DNA of 64,000 bases from Methylocystis iwaonis. GTDB lineage: Bacteria; Pseudomonadota; Alphaproteobacteria; Rhizobiales; Beijerinckiaceae. The notes below the pieces were generated by a model that was not told the DNA's origin, searched no databases, and saw only the letters and a program-made list of their open reading frames with translations. How positions within the stretch are numbered: position 1 is the stretch's first letter; each line of letters starts with the position of its first letter. Below are positions 9,398 through 18,564 of this stretch, piece by piece. The DNA lies in assembly GCF_027925385.1 (NCBI RefSeq), contig NZ_AP027142.1, positions 1,346,001 through 1,410,000 on the forward strand. Reading direction: 5' to 3'. Both the position numbers and the translations under genes were made by a program.

Positions 9398-10363
9398 ATG
9401 CGCTCCTATCTCGACTTCGAAAAGCCCGTCGCCGAACTCGAAACCAAAGTGGAGGAGCTGCGGGCGCTGGCCGACAAGGGCGACGGCGTCTCGATCGCGG
9501 AGGAGCTCAGCAAGCTCGAGGCCAAGGCGGCGAAGGCGCTTGGCGATCTTTATGCAGTGTTGACGCCCTGGCAGAAGATTCAGGTCGCGCGCCATCCGCA
9601 GCGGCCGCATTTCTCGGATTACGTCAAGCAGCTCGTCACCGAGTTCACGCCGCTCGCGGGCGACAGGCTGTTTGGCGAGGACTCGGCCATTGTCGGCGGC
9701 TTCGGCCGTTTCAAGGGCGAATCCGTCTGCGTGATCGGCCAGGAGAAGGGCTCCGACACGGCGAGCCGGCTCGCGCATAATTTCGGCATGGCGCGGCCGG
9801 AGGGCTATCGCAAAGCCGTGCGGCTCATGGAGCTTGCCGATCGTTTCGGATTGCCGGTGATTTCGCTGGTCGACACGGCGGGCGCGTTTCCGGGCATCGA
9901 CGCCGAGGAGCGCGGCCAGGCCGAGGCGATCGCGCGCTCGACCGATGTGTCGCTGTCGCTCGGCGTGCCGAATGTGGCCGTCGTCGTGGGCGAAGGGGGC
10001 TCCGGGGGCGCCATCGCCATCGCCGCGGCCAATAAGGTTTTGATGCTGGAGCACGCCGTCTATACGGTCGCTTCGCCCGAGGCCTCGGCCTCCATCCTGT
10101 GGCGCGACTCCGGCAAGGCGCAGGAAGCTGCGACCAGCATGAAAATCACCGCGCAGGATCTGCTCAAGTTCGGCATCATCGACGTGATCGTCTCCGAGCC
10201 CGCCGGCGGCGCGCATCGCGATCCCGCCGCCGCCATCGCCGCAGTGGGCGAGGCCATCTGGTCGGAGTTGTCCCGTTTGGCCAATTTCTCGCGCGAGCAG
10301 CTACGCGCCGCGCGGGCGGACAAATTCCTTAACATGGGCCGCAAGATAGAAGCCAAAAGTTAA
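9398..10363 (+). CDS. accA: Acetyl-CoA carboxylase carboxyltransferase subunit alpha
   Basis: This 321-residue protein, normal AccA length, transfers the carboxyl group from carboxybiotin on BCCP to acetyl-CoA, giving malonyl-CoA, the first committed step of fatty-acid synthesis; it works as an alpha2beta2 complex with AccD. The N-terminal helix region (MRSYLDFEKPVAELETKVEE) and the crotonase-like core (GVPNVAVVVGEGGSGGAIAI) are diagnostic. I chose the ATG at 9398 because homologues begin at this point, although the frame is open back to 9179. No other acc gene is in the window. Confidence 0.96.
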   Translation: MRSYLDFEKPVAELETKVEELRALADKGDGVSIAEELSKLEAKAAKALGDLYAVLTPWQKIQVARHPQRPHFSDYVKQLVTEFTPLAGDRLFGEDSAIVGGFGRFKGESVCVIGQEKGSDTASRLAHNFGMARPEGYRKAVRLMELADRFGLPVISLVDTAGAFPGIDAEERGQAEAIARSTDVSLSLGVPNVAVVVGEGGSGGAIAIAAANKVLMLEHAVYTVASPEASASILWRDSGKAQEAATSMKITAQDLLKFGIIDVIVSEPAGGAHRDPAAAIAAVGEAIWSELSRLANFSREQLRAARADKFLNMGRKIEAKS

Positions 10364-10624
10364 GGTAAACAAATCGAATTGCAGCGTTTTCCTGGGGTGG
10401 CGAGGGGTTTGGACACTTTCTGGTCCCATTCTGCTCGTTAGCTTGCCGGACGGGCGGCAAAGAGTCTGCGCCCGGTAAGAATCGAGTTACGCAACGCAGC
10501 GTAAACATCCTGCAGTTGCACAATCTTGAACCGCGAGCCCTCAAGCTCGCATTCATCTGGCGGGCCCGACGGCTCGCGACCGACAAAATGCGCGGGCGCC
10601 GGGGCGCTAAGGGGAGCTGAGCGC

Positions 10625-11794
10625 ATGGAACATCGGATCTTGAAGCCGGCCGCGGTCGCCGTCGCTTTCGCCGGCCTGTCGCTTTCCGCCTGCCAGGACA
10701 GCGGTCTGTCGCATCGCTCGCTCGCGCCCGTGCCGCCGGAGACGCTCGCCAAGATGGCGCAGCTCGGCACCACCAAAGAAGCGCCGATGCTGATCCGCGC
10801 CTATAAGAAAGAGGCGGAGCTCGAAATCTGGAAACAGGGCGCGGACGGGAATTACATCCACCTCAAGACCTTCCCCATGTGCCGCTGGTCGGGTCAGCTC
10901 GGCCCGAAGACGCAGGAAGGCGACCGTCAGGTGCCGGAGGGCTTCTATTCGATCACCCCGGCCCAGATGAACCCGAATTCGTCCTATTATCTGTCTTTCA
11001 ACGTCGGCTATCCGAACCAGCTCGACCGCGCCCTGGGCCACACGGGCGGCACGATCATGGTGCATGGCGCCTGTTCGTCGGCCGGCTGTTTCTCCATGAC
11101 CGACGCGCAGATCGCCGAGATCTACGCCATCGCCCGCTCGAGCTTCGACGGCGGCCAGCGCGCGATCCAGATGCAGTCCTATCCGTTCCGCATGACGGCG
11201 GAAAATCTGGCCAAGCATCGGCTGGACGCGAATATCGGCTTCTGGAAGAATCTCAAGGAAGGCAACGACGTTTTCGAGGTGACGAAGCAGGAGCCGCAGG
11301 TGGCTTTCTGCGGTCGCCGCTATGTCTTCAATGCGACGCCGAGCGGCGCCATGGACCCGGTCTCCGCCTGTCCGCCCCTCAAACGCGATCCCGAGCTCGT
11401 CGCCAGCGTCTCCGCCAAGGCCGCCAAGGACGACGAGAAGATCGCCGAGCTTTCCCAGAGCGTGAAGCCGGTGCGCGTCGTCTATGAGGACGGCGGCCAG
11501 CATCCGAGCTTCGCCTCGAAGGCGGGAGAGGCCAGCCGGCCCGAGGCGCTGACGGGGCCGACGGAAATCGCGCTCGAAGAGAAGCCGGCGCGCGCCGTGG
11601 ACAAATCCGCCCAGCAGCTTGCGACGAAATCCCCGGTCGTGACCATGGCCGCCGCCAAGGCCGCGGCGCAAAGCCATGAAGCCTCGACCGTCGTTCGGGC
11701 GCTTGCGCCGGAGCACCATCGCGAAATGTCGGCTTTGGCTGATGAAAACGGGCCGACGGCGTCGATCAAGAAGGCGCTCAACCCGAAGAAGTAG
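10625..11794 (+). CDS. YafK-type L,D-transpeptidase, probable lipoprotein
   Basis: This 389-residue protein belongs to the YkuD/YafK L,D-transpeptidase group that modifies peptidoglycan cross-links or releases peptidoglycan-bound proteins. The N-terminus is a lipoprotein signal with lipobox LSAC (cysteine near residue 20). The catalytic signature HGACSSAGCFSMTD carries the HG and SxGC residues of the family. The last 130 or so residues are low-complexity and rich in Ala, Lys and Glu. The ATG at 10625 follows a strong ribosome-binding site (GGGGAGCTGAG). It stands alone after accA. Confidence 0.88.
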   Translation: MEHRILKPAAVAVAFAGLSLSACQDSGLSHRSLAPVPPETLAKMAQLGTTKEAPMLIRAYKKEAELEIWKQGADGNYIHLKTFPMCRWSGQLGPKTQEGDRQVPEGFYSITPAQMNPNSSYYLSFNVGYPNQLDRALGHTGGTIMVHGACSSAGCFSMTDAQIAEIYAIARSSFDGGQRAIQMQSYPFRMTAENLAKHRLDANIGFWKNLKEGNDVFEVTKQEPQVAFCGRRYVFNATPSGAMDPVSACPPLKRDPELVASVSAKAAKDDEKIAELSQSVKPVRVVYEDGGQHPSFASKAGEASRPEALTGPTEIALEEKPARAVDKSAQQLATKSPVVTMAAAKAAAQSHEASTVVRALAPEHHREMSALADENGPTASIKKALNPKK

Positions 11795-12068
11795 GGCGCC
11801 GCCCCCCGTCCGGGCGCGACTCAGTTTGTCGGTAATGCTCCGAGGCGGCCTCGTCCTTTGAGACGCGAGCTTCGCTCGCTCCTCGGGATGAGGCCTAAGT
11901 GTTTGGCGCGGATGCAGAAGCCCCTCATGCTGAGGAGCCTGCGCAGCAGGCGTCTCGAAGCACGAGGGGCGTCATCGCCACTTTGTGAATAATTGAGCGC
12001 TACCCGTTCGGGCGCGGCTTTCCTTTTGAAAAGCCTTTGTTAACCCGGCCTCGGCAATAGTTGTTGCG
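11795..12068. other. Intergenic region before lexA
   Basis: This gap carries a 147-bp dispersed repeat (listed separately) and an A+T-richer stretch ending at the lexA operators. No coding sequence was seen on either strand. Confidence 0.7.
11824..11970 (+). repeat. REP-C 147-bp dispersed repeat, copy 1
   Basis: The segment runs from GTTTGTCGGTAATGCTCCGA to GAAGCACGAGGGGC and recurs in the same orientation at 15364-15510 with about 90% identity. Internally it holds two hairpins: GAGACGCGAGC/GCTCGCTCCTC, and CTGAGGAGCCTGCGCAGCAGGCGTCTCGAAG, whose centre is the palindrome CCTGCGCAGCAGG. Confidence 0.9.
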
Positions 12069-12083
12069 GAACGCACAGGGAAC
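12069..12083 (-). promoter_or_regulatory. LexA operator 1 (alphaproteobacterial GTTC-N7-GTTC)
   Basis: The plus strand reads GAAC-GCACAGG-GAAC, the exact reverse complement of the alphaproteobacterial SOS box GTTC-N7-GTTC. It lies 84 bp before the lexA start, which is the expected place for autorepression. Confidence 0.88.
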
Positions 12084-12094
12084 GCCTATAAATC

Positions 12095-12109
12095 GTTCAT
12101 GATTTGTTT
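12095..12109 (+). promoter_or_regulatory. Possible second LexA operator (one mismatch)
   Basis: The plus strand reads GTTC-ATGATTT-GTTT, one base from the GTTC-N7-GTTC consensus, and starts 12 bp after the first box. Two adjacent boxes in opposite orientation would allow cooperative binding, but the second is inferred only from the motif. Confidence 0.5.
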
Positions 12110-12166
12110 TGAGGCTCGCGGCCTGAGGGCGAGGCGCGCGGCGGTTCGTGTCGCGAGGGGCGGATT

Positions 12167-12880
12167 ATGCTGACAAAGAAACAGAGCGATCTGCTGCGTT
12201 TCATCCACGAGCGGCTGAAGGAAACCGGCGTTCCGCCGTCTTTCGACGAGATGAAGGACGCGCTCGATCTGCGCTCGAAGTCCGGCATTCATCGTCTTAT
12301 TCTCGCGCTCGAGGAGCGCGGCTTCATCCGGCGCCTGCCCAATCGCGCCCGCGCGCTCGAGGTTTTGCGGCTGCCCGAATCGGCGACGCCCAGGGGCGGC
12401 GGGGCCGCGCGCGGCGGGAAGTTCTCGCCTTCGGTCATTCAAGGCAATCTGGGCCGCGTTCGGCCGCTGCACGAGCGCGGGGAGGACGAGGCGAATCAAC
12501 AGGTGGCGATTCCCGTGATGGGCCGCATCGCCGCCGGCACGCCGATCTCCGCCATCCAAAGCCGCAGCCATACCATCAGCCTGCCGCCCGAGATGCTGTC
12601 GAGCGGCGAGCATTTCGCGCTGGAAGTGCGCGGCGACTCCATGATCGAGGCTGGTATTCTGGACGGCGACACTGTCGTCATCAAGAAACAGGACTACGCC
12701 GACACGGGCGACATCGTCGTCGCGCTGATCGAGGACGAGGAAGCGACGTTGAAGCGGCTGCGCAAGCGCGGCGCCTCGATCGCCCTGGAGGCGGCGAACC
12801 CCGCCTATGAGACGCGCATTTTCGGGCCGGACAAGGTGCGCATCCAGGGCAAGCTGGTGAGCTTGCTGCGGAAGTACTGA
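12167..12880 (+). CDS. lexA: LexA repressor, self-cleaving SOS regulator
   Basis: This 237-residue protein is the SOS repressor. Residues 1-65 form the winged helix-turn-helix DNA-binding domain ([20 protein letters not shown]). A linker near residues 75-105 leads to the S24 peptidase domain. The autocleavage Ala-Gly pair is at about 123-124 (GRIAAGTPI), the catalytic Ser at about 158 ([10 protein letters not shown]) and the Lys at about 196 (EEATLKRL). All residues needed for RecA-stimulated self-cleavage are present. Two operator-like sites lie upstream. The length is normal for alphaproteobacterial LexA. Confidence 0.97.
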   Translation: MLTKKQSDLLRFIHERLKETGVPPSFDEMKDALDLRSKSGIHRLILALEERGFIRRLPNRARALEVLRLPESATPRGGGAARGGKFSPSVIQGNLGRVRPLHERGEDEANQQVAIPVMGRIAAGTPISAIQSRSHTISLPPEMLSSGEHFALEVRGDSMIEAGILDGDTVVIKKQDYADTGDIVVALIEDEEATLKRLRKRGASIALEAANPAYETRIFGPDKVRIQGKLVSLLRKY

Positions 12881-12897
12881 CATCCACAGTCACCCCG

Positions 12898-12977
12898 CCG
12901 TCATTGCGAGGAAGCGACGAAGCAATCCAGGGCAGCCGTCGCGGCTCTGGATTGCTTCGCTTCGCTCGCAATGACGG
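12898..12977. repeat. REP-A palindromic repeat, copy 2
   Basis: Outer arms are CCGTCATTGCGAG and CTCGCAATGACGG, and inner arms GAAGCAATCCAGGGC and TCTGGATTGCTTC. It lies between the convergent ends of lexA and comEC and could act as a bidirectional transcription end. Confidence 0.9.
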
Positions 12978-13018
12978 CGGTGGTTTTCGCAAGGATTCCC
13001 AATCCGCCTCTCACGCGA

Positions 13019-15274
13019 TTACTCCAGCGGCTCCGCAAGCTCCGCTTCCTCAGCGCTTTCATCCTCCTGCGCCACCGCGCGTCTGATCTGCTGCGCGGGT
13101 TTCGGCGACCAGGGCCGGTCTTCGTCGACGCCTCGCGCCGTCGTCCACGCGAGCGCGCCGCCTTCCAGAATGCGTAGCGAGACCGCGCCGGTTTCGGCGA
13201 GCTTGCGCCGGTCGATCACGATCGGCGCTTCGCAGCCTTCCGGCGCCCGCAGCGGCGTGACGATGATTGCGGCGCGGGCGCAGTCTTCGAGAAGCGCTGC
13301 GCGTGACGTCGCCAATGCGACGATCCTCCCGTCGGCGGCCTTGCCGATACAGCCATAGTCGTCGCAGGACGCCGCTTTCGCCTCGTCGACGGCGCGCGCG
13401 TCCGCGTCGGCGCGCAGCCATTGTTCCGCGGCGAAGGCGCCGGGCTTCTTGCCGAGCAGCGCGAGCTCGCCCGACGGCCGGCGCAGAGCGGCCGCCTCTC
13501 CGGTCGCGGGAATGGCGATGTCGAAGCGCTCGGCGTTGGTCGCGCCCATAAGGCCGATCAAAGCGAGCGGGATCGCCGTCGCCCGCCACATCCATGTTCG
13601 CCACAGAACCGCCGATAGAACGGCGAGCGCCAGAAAGACCATCGCCCAGGGCGCGAAGGCCTTCACATGCAGGCTCGCTCCAGGCGCGTTGGCGATGAGG
13701 CCGGCGAGCCAGATCACGAGATTGATCCCCATCTCGAGGTAGCGCCAGATGAAACCGTCGAGGCCGAAGGGATAGAGCGCCGCGCCGATCAAAGCGCAGG
13801 GCACGGCGAAGAACTCGATCGCCATCAGCGTCATCGGATTGCCGATGAGCACATAAGGGCTCAACTCGTGGAAATCATAGGCCATGAAGGAGGCGGTGGC
13901 GGAGGTCGCGCAAAGCGTTGCGACAAGCGCCGCGCCCGGCCCATGCAGCAGACGCTCGGCGATCGTCTCTCGCCCCGCGGCGAGGCGGCTGCGCAGGCCG
14001 ACCCCAGCCGTGCGCGTGCTTCTCTCGGTGAGCTGCTCGCCGCGCCATTCGTAGATGGCGATGAGCGCCGCGACGGCGGCGAAGGAAAGCTGGAAGCTCG
14101 CGCCCATGATCGCCTCGGGCTCGACGGCCATGACGGCGAAGGCCGCGAGCGCGAGATTGCGCATGGAGAGCGAGGGGCGGTCGAACAACACCGCCCCGAG
14201 CATGATCAGCGTCATGACCAGCGCGCGTTCCGTGCCGACGCGCGACCCCGTGCCGATATCGTAGAGAATAGCGCCGATCATCGCGAGCGCCGCCGCCCAT
14301 TTCTTGATCGGATAGTTGAGCGCGAGCGCCTGCGACATGGCCAGCAAGCGCCGCAGGCCGACGAAGAAAATGCCGGCGACAAGCGTCATCTGCATGCCGG
14401 AGATGGTGACGATGTGGAAAATGCCGGCCCGGCGGATGAGATCCTTCGCGCTTTCCGACAGAAAATCGCGCTTGCCGGTCACCATGGCGGCGGCGATGGC
14501 GCCCGCGTCGCCGCCAATCGTCTTGTAGACGCGCAGCGCCAAAGCGTTGCGGATGCGATCGACCGAGGCGAAAAAGCGCAACGACAGCGGCGCAGGATCG
14601 GGCGGCGGCATGGTTTCGATCCGCCCCAGCGCATTGCCCACGCCGCCCAGCCCCGCGAAAAAGGCGTCGCGGGAGAAGTCGTAGCCGCCGGGAAGCGCCG
14701 CGCGGGCCGGCGGCATCAGCCGGGCCTTCAAGGCGATGAAATCGCCCGCGGCGAAATTCGGCTCGCCGCGCATGGTGAGCCGCACGCGGGAGGGAGCCAC
14801 GCCGCCCGGCAGACCTTCGGCGCTTGCAACCCGCAGCACGAAGCGCGCGCCGGCGCGGCGCGGGTCGATTTCTTCGACGAAGCCGGTGAGCTCGCCGACG
14901 CCCACGCGCGGCACGATCGGCGCGGCGACTCGCGCGGCGCGCCAGGCGCCGGAGGTAAAGCCCGCGGCCACCAATGCGAGCGCGAGAAAGAGCGCATATG
15001 CGCGGGCGTGGCGGCGCGTGGCGAAGGCGAGCGCGCCAAAACCCGTCAGCGCGCCGAGGCATAAAAAGAGAGACGGTTCACGCTCGGCGGCGAAATAAAG
15101 GACGACGCCCGCGCCGGTCGCGACGGCGCGCCACAGGAAAGGGCGCCGCAGCTCGGTTTCCTGCGCATAGGCGTCGCGCAGGGCGCTCGCGAGCCTTCGC
15201 GCGTGCGGCGCGAGCCGGAGGGCGAGGGCGCCCTCGCGCTCGTCTCTCTCGGCCGCGCGCGTCGCCTCGCTCAC
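13019..15274 (-). CDS. comEC: ComEC/Rec2-family competence membrane channel
   Basis: This 751-residue protein is a polytopic membrane protein of the ComEC family, which carries single-stranded DNA across the inner membrane during natural transformation. Residues about 50-110 hold two membrane helices, followed by an OB-fold-like region (GVGELTGFVEEIDP). The Competence domain starts near residue 270 with RRAGIFHIVTISGMQMTLVA, the family signature. About ten membrane helices follow. The last 150 residues are soluble but lack an HxHxDH metal motif, so the C-terminal part is a degenerate beta-lactamase-like domain, which is common in alphaproteobacteria. The start is GTG at 15274. No other competence genes are in the window. 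Confidence 0.9.
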   Translation of the reverse strand: MSEATRAAERDEREGALALRLAPHARRLASALRDAYAQETELRRPFLWRAVATGAGVVLYFAAEREPSLFLCLGALTGFGALAFATRRHARAYALFLALALVAAGFTSGAWRAARVAAPIVPRVGVGELTGFVEEIDPRRAGARFVLRVASAEGLPGGVAPSRVRLTMRGEPNFAAGDFIALKARLMPPARAALPGGYDFSRDAFFAGLGGVGNALGRIETMPPPDPAPLSLRFFASVDRIRNALALRVYKTIGGDAGAIAAAMVTGKRDFLSESAKDLIRRAGIFHIVTISGMQMTLVAGIFFVGLRRLLAMSQALALNYPIKKWAAALAMIGAILYDIGTGSRVGTERALVMTLIMLGAVLFDRPSLSMRNLALAAFAVMAVEPEAIMGASFQLSFAAVAALIAIYEWRGEQLTERSTRTAGVGLRSRLAAGRETIAERLLHGPGAALVATLCATSATASFMAYDFHELSPYVLIGNPMTLMAIEFFAVPCALIGAALYPFGLDGFIWRYLEMGINLVIWLAGLIANAPGASLHVKAFAPWAMVFLALAVLSAVLWRTWMWRATAIPLALIGLMGATNAERFDIAIPATGEAAALRRPSGELALLGKKPGAFAAEQWLRADADARAVDEAKAASCDDYGCIGKAADGRIVALATSRAALLEDCARAAIIVTPLRAPEGCEAPIVIDRRKLAETGAVSLRILEGGALAWTTARGVDEDRPWSPKPAQQIRRAVAQEDESAEEAELAEPLE

Positions 15275-15363
15275 GCCAACGCCCTGGGTTCGGATGACTC
15301 AGGATAAGGTTAATGCGGATTCTGCCGGCGCGCCACGCCCTGGTTATAGGAAGAACCGTGTCG

Positions 15364-15510
15364 GTTTGTCGGCAAAGCTCCGAGGCGGCCTCGTCCTTCG
15401 AGACGCGAGCTTTGCTCGCTCCTCAGGAAGAGGCCTAAATATTTGGCGCCGATGCAGAAGCCCCTCCTGCTGAGGAGCCTGCGCAGCAGGCGTCTCGAAG
15501 CGCGAGGGGC
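15364..15510 (+). repeat. REP-C 147-bp dispersed repeat, copy 2
   Basis: This direct copy of 11824-11970 keeps the same two hairpins with scattered substitutions. It is placed between the divergent comEC start and the small gene ending at 15545. Confidence 0.9.
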
Positions 15511-15544
15511 GCCAACGCCAGTTTATCGGCAGGCTAAAATGCGC

Positions 15545-15751
15545 TCACGCGCTCGCGCGGCCCTTGCGTCTTTTGCCGCCGCTCGGGCCGCGGCCATGGG
15601 TGGGAGAGGCGCCGCCTTCGACGCCCTGCGGCTCTTCCATATGGAGATAGCGCACGCCGAGGAAGAACAGGATTTGCGCGTCGCCCATAGGCGGCTCGCT
15701 GCTTTGGCGCGACCTTTTTTCGCGCTTCCGGAACTCGACGACGTCCCCCAT
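15545..15751 (-). CDS. Small basic protein of unknown function
   Basis: This 68-residue protein starts MGDVVEFRKREKRSR, a beginning seen in small conserved alphaproteobacterial proteins. It has a short hydrophobic central stretch (AQILFFLGVRYLHME) and a Gly/Arg/Lys-rich tail (GRGPSGGKRRKGRASA). The ATG at 15751 follows a good ribosome-binding site (GGAGAG, six bases away). An overlapping 80-residue frame on the same strand has Ala/Ser/Arg-rich shadow composition and was not chosen. Function is unknown. Confidence 0.65.
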   Translation of the reverse strand: MGDVVEFRKREKRSRQSSEPPMGDAQILFFLGVRYLHMEEPQGVEGGASPTHGRGPSGGKRRKGRASA

Positions 15752-15891
15752 ATCACTCTCCGCAACCGCTGCAGAAAAGGTGAATCAAGCGTTACTGCGA
15801 TTAGGGAGCCGCGACGGTTAATGTTCCGTCAACGTCGGGACGTTAATTTGAAAAGCAAAATCTGCGTAAGTGTTTGAGTAGTGGACGCGTC

Positions 15892-16962
15892 ATGCAGTCA
15901 GACAAGAGTCGCGGGCGAATTGCCGACGCCTCGCTTTTGCGGGTGGTTGTCGATCAATTCGTTGAACGACCCGCGCATCCGATCGGCGACATAAAGCAAT
16001 TCGAACAGCTCGCGCTCGGCCTCATCGATCTTCTCGACGCGGGGTCGGTCGCCCGCGTCGTGCGGCCGCTGTGCTTTTATGCGGAAACCCCGCGGACGAT
16101 CTTCGCCCGCCTGTTCGAGAAAGGCGGCGCTTGCGCGGAGCTGGCTTTGGCCTTCGCGCCGAGCCTGCCGCGCGAGCATCTGCTTGCAACGGCGCGGCAG
16201 GGAGAGCCGGCGCTCGCGCGCGCGCTGGCGCAACGCACGGATCTCGATCGCGAGATCGTGGACGCGCTCGCCCAGCGCGGCGAGACGGAGACGCTGCGCG
16301 CGCTTGCCGCCAATTGGTCCGCGCATCTCGATACGGCGGCGCGGCGCGCGCTCTTGCTGGCGGCGCGAGACGACGTCACTTTGGCGCGCATCCTCCTTGA
16401 TCGCGACGATCGCGCGATCGAGCCCGAGGCGCTTTTTCTGGCGGCGATGCGGCTCGAACGCACGGGGATCATTCTCAACGCCTGCCGGCGCGCGCTCTCG
16501 AGCGGACATATGGAGATACGCCACGCCGAGCCGGCTTTCGTCGCGCGTCTCGAAAGCGCCGCGCTGCGCCGGGATCGCGATGCGATGGCGGCGCTCCTCG
16601 CCGACGCTCTGGACTGCCGGAAAGAGCGCGCCCGCGCCGTAATTTCGGATAGTCAGGGGGAGGCGTTGGCCTTGGCGCTGGCGGCGCTGGGCGTGGACCC
16701 CGACGCCGCGACCCGTTTGTTTCTCTGCGCCGATCCGGCGATTGCCCACGATGTGGAGCGCGTGCGCGCGCTTGTCGCTTTGGTGCGCTCGACGCCCCAG
16801 CGCGCCGCCATGCAGCTCGTCGCCGCGATGACGGGGGCGGCCAAAGGTGAAAGAGACGCGCCGCGCCGCCTCAATGCGCGCGACGAGGGGGCGGCCGCAT
16901 CCGCTTGGCGACGCGCCCTGCCGCGCGCGGAGACGGTGCGCAAATTCGATCAATCGGCGTAA
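15892..16962 (+). CDS. DUF2336 family protein
   Basis: This 356-residue cytoplasmic protein matches the alphaproteobacterial DUF2336 family. It starts at the ATG MQSDKSRGRIADASLLRVVV, contains repeated alpha-helical pairs (TIFARLFEKGGACAELALAF, LAQRTDLDREIVDALAQRGE) resembling HEAT-like repeats, and has many Ala/Arg/Leu. The TTG at 15874 is in frame but adds only six residues. The biochemical role of the family is unknown to me. It stands alone. Confidence 0.8.
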   Translation: MQSDKSRGRIADASLLRVVVDQFVERPAHPIGDIKQFEQLALGLIDLLDAGSVARVVRPLCFYAETPRTIFARLFEKGGACAELALAFAPSLPREHLLATARQGEPALARALAQRTDLDREIVDALAQRGETETLRALAANWSAHLDTAARRALLLAARDDVTLARILLDRDDRAIEPEALFLAAMRLERTGIILNACRRALSSGHMEIRHAEPAFVARLESAALRRDRDAMAALLADALDCRKERARAVISDSQGEALALALAALGVDPDAATRLFLCADPAIAHDVERVRALVALVRSTPQRAAMQLVAAMTGAAKGERDAPRRLNARDEGAAASAWRRALPRAETVRKFDQSA

Positions 16963-17270
16963 GGCCGGGAGTGGGGCGGAAGGGCACGCGGCGCCCCCGG
17001 AGACGTTGCGGCCTTGAAAGGCCGCAATGCCGCTGCGCACGTCTCATACCATTTCCGTTTGAATAGCTCGCATTGGCGTTTGTCATTCCCGACGGGCCGA
17101 AGGCCCGATCGGGAATCCAGAGCCACAAGAGCCTAGTTTTGCTCTGGATTCCCGATCGCTCGCTGCGCGAGCGTCGGGAATGACAGCCGAACCGATCACG
17201 CGGAACCCATGTCAGCCGCAAAAAGCTGGCATACTCGGCGAGAGCGCAACCTTTTTAGGAAACCCGTCCC
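16963..17270. other. Intergenic region with a REP-B element
   Basis: This gap holds a REP-B palindromic element (listed separately) and short unique flanks. No gene or clear promoter was identified; AGGAA at about 17258 serves as ribosome-binding site for the TTG-started symporter gene. Confidence 0.6.
17081..17185. repeat. REP-B palindromic repeat, complete copy
   Basis: Outer arms are TGTCATTCCCGACG and CGTCGGGAATGACA, with a second pair GGGAATCCAGAGC/GCTCTGGATTCCC around the loop CACAAGAGCCTAGTTTT. This family differs from REP-A and gives the reference for the broken copies at 23031, 43981 and the nested ones near 26400 and 61050. Confidence 0.88.
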
Positions 17271-18548
17271 TTGCAATCCGCCCAGGCCAAACCCGCTGGC
17301 GTCCTCGCGCGCTGGCGCGCCATTCCGCTTTATCTGCGCATCATCGCCGGCGTCGCGCTCGGCCTCTTCGCGGGCGTCGCGCTCGGCGCGGACGCCGCGC
17401 CGCTCGCCATGCCCGCCAAGCTCGTTTTGCGCGTGCTCGGCGCGCTGGCGCCGCCGCTCATTCTGCTCGCCATCGTCCAGGCGCTCATGCGCGCCCATTT
17501 GGGCGGCGGCGAGGCCCGGCGGCTGGTCTCCCTGCTTTTGACCAATACGCTCGTCGCCATCGGCGTCGGCCTGCTTGTCGCCAATATCGTACAGCCCGGC
17601 GCCTGGACGACGGCCGGCCCGCCCCCGGCGCCCGCCGCCAAGGCCTCCGGCGCCGTCGATCCGCTCGCGCAGTTCTTCGACGCCGTGCCCAAGAGCATCG
17701 CCGGGCCCTTTTCCGACGACGGCGCGGTCATGGGCGTCATCTTCATCGCGCTGGCCTTCGGCGTCGCCTTGCGCGGCGTCAGGCATCATGAGGTGCGCAC
17801 GGTCGAAGACCTCGTGCATGTCGCGCTCACGAGCCTCGTCGCGATCCTGCACTGGATCATCGACTTCGTGCCGCTCGCCGTCTTCGGCATCGTCGCGAGC
17901 ATCGTCGGCGTGAAAGGTTTCCATGATTTCGTGGCGCTCGGCGGCTTCGTGCTCGCTGTCCTTATCGGGCTCGCGCTGCAGGCCGGCTATTACATGACGC
18001 GGGTGCGGCTTCAGAGCTGGGTGCGGCCGCTCGACCTCCTCCGTGGCGTGCGTGACGCGCTGGTGATGGCCTTTTCCACCGGCAGCTCGACCGCCACCAT
18101 GCCGGTCACATATGAATGCCTGCGGCAGAATGTGGGGCTGCGCGAGCAATCGGCGAGCATGGGCGCGCTTGTCGGCTCGAATTTCAATAATGACGGCACG
18201 GCGCTTTATGAGGCCATGTCGGCGCTTTTCGTGGCGCAATTGCTCGGCATGCATCTGACGCTCGGCCAGCAGTTCACGGTCGTTCTGACCTCGGTCATCG
18301 CCTCAGTCGGCGCCGCCGGCATTCCGGAGGCCGGGCTCGTCACCATGACCATGGTGTTCAAGGCCGTGGCGCTGCCGACCGATTACATCGCCATGCTGCT
18401 GACAGTGGATTGGCTCCTCGACCGCTGCCGCACCGCGATCAATGTCATGGGCGACGTGACGGTGAGCTGCCTCTTGGACGGCAAGACACGCCACAGCGGC
18501 GGCGAGAACGAACTTCTAAATAAGGACACGCACTCATCACGGCCATGA
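17271..18548 (+). CDS. Dicarboxylate/amino acid:cation symporter (DAACS family)
   Basis: This 425-residue membrane protein belongs to the DAACS (GltP/DctA) family, which imports dicarboxylates or acidic amino acids with Na+ or H+. After LYLRIIAGVALGLFAGVALG, eight membrane helices and two re-entrant loops follow. The family loop signatures are AFSTGSSTATMPVTYEC (serine-rich HP1) and GSNFNNDGTALYEAMSALFV, and the HP2 loop is GAAGIPEAGLVTMTMVF. The start is TTG at 17271 with AGGAA eight bases upstream; no ATG lies before the first helix. The exact substrate is unknown. Confidence 0.9.
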   Translation: MQSAQAKPAGVLARWRAIPLYLRIIAGVALGLFAGVALGADAAPLAMPAKLVLRVLGALAPPLILLAIVQALMRAHLGGGEARRLVSLLLTNTLVAIGVGLLVANIVQPGAWTTAGPPPAPAAKASGAVDPLAQFFDAVPKSIAGPFSDDGAVMGVIFIALAFGVALRGVRHHEVRTVEDLVHVALTSLVAILHWIIDFVPLAVFGIVASIVGVKGFHDFVALGGFVLAVLIGLALQAGYYMTRVRLQSWVRPLDLLRGVRDALVMAFSTGSSTATMPVTYECLRQNVGLREQSASMGALVGSNFNNDGTALYEAMSALFVAQLLGMHLTLGQQFTVVLTSVIASVGAAGIPEAGLVTMTMVFKAVALPTDYIAMLLTVDWLLDRCRTAINVMGDVTVSCLLDGKTRHSGGENELLNKDTHSSRP

Positions 18549-18564
18549 CGCAGCGTGAGGTCCG

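Noticed and set aside
15859..15891. CtrA half-site upstream of the DUF2336 gene
   Set aside because: TTAA-N7-TCAA near 15819 has a mismatch in the second half-site and the match is expected often by chance.
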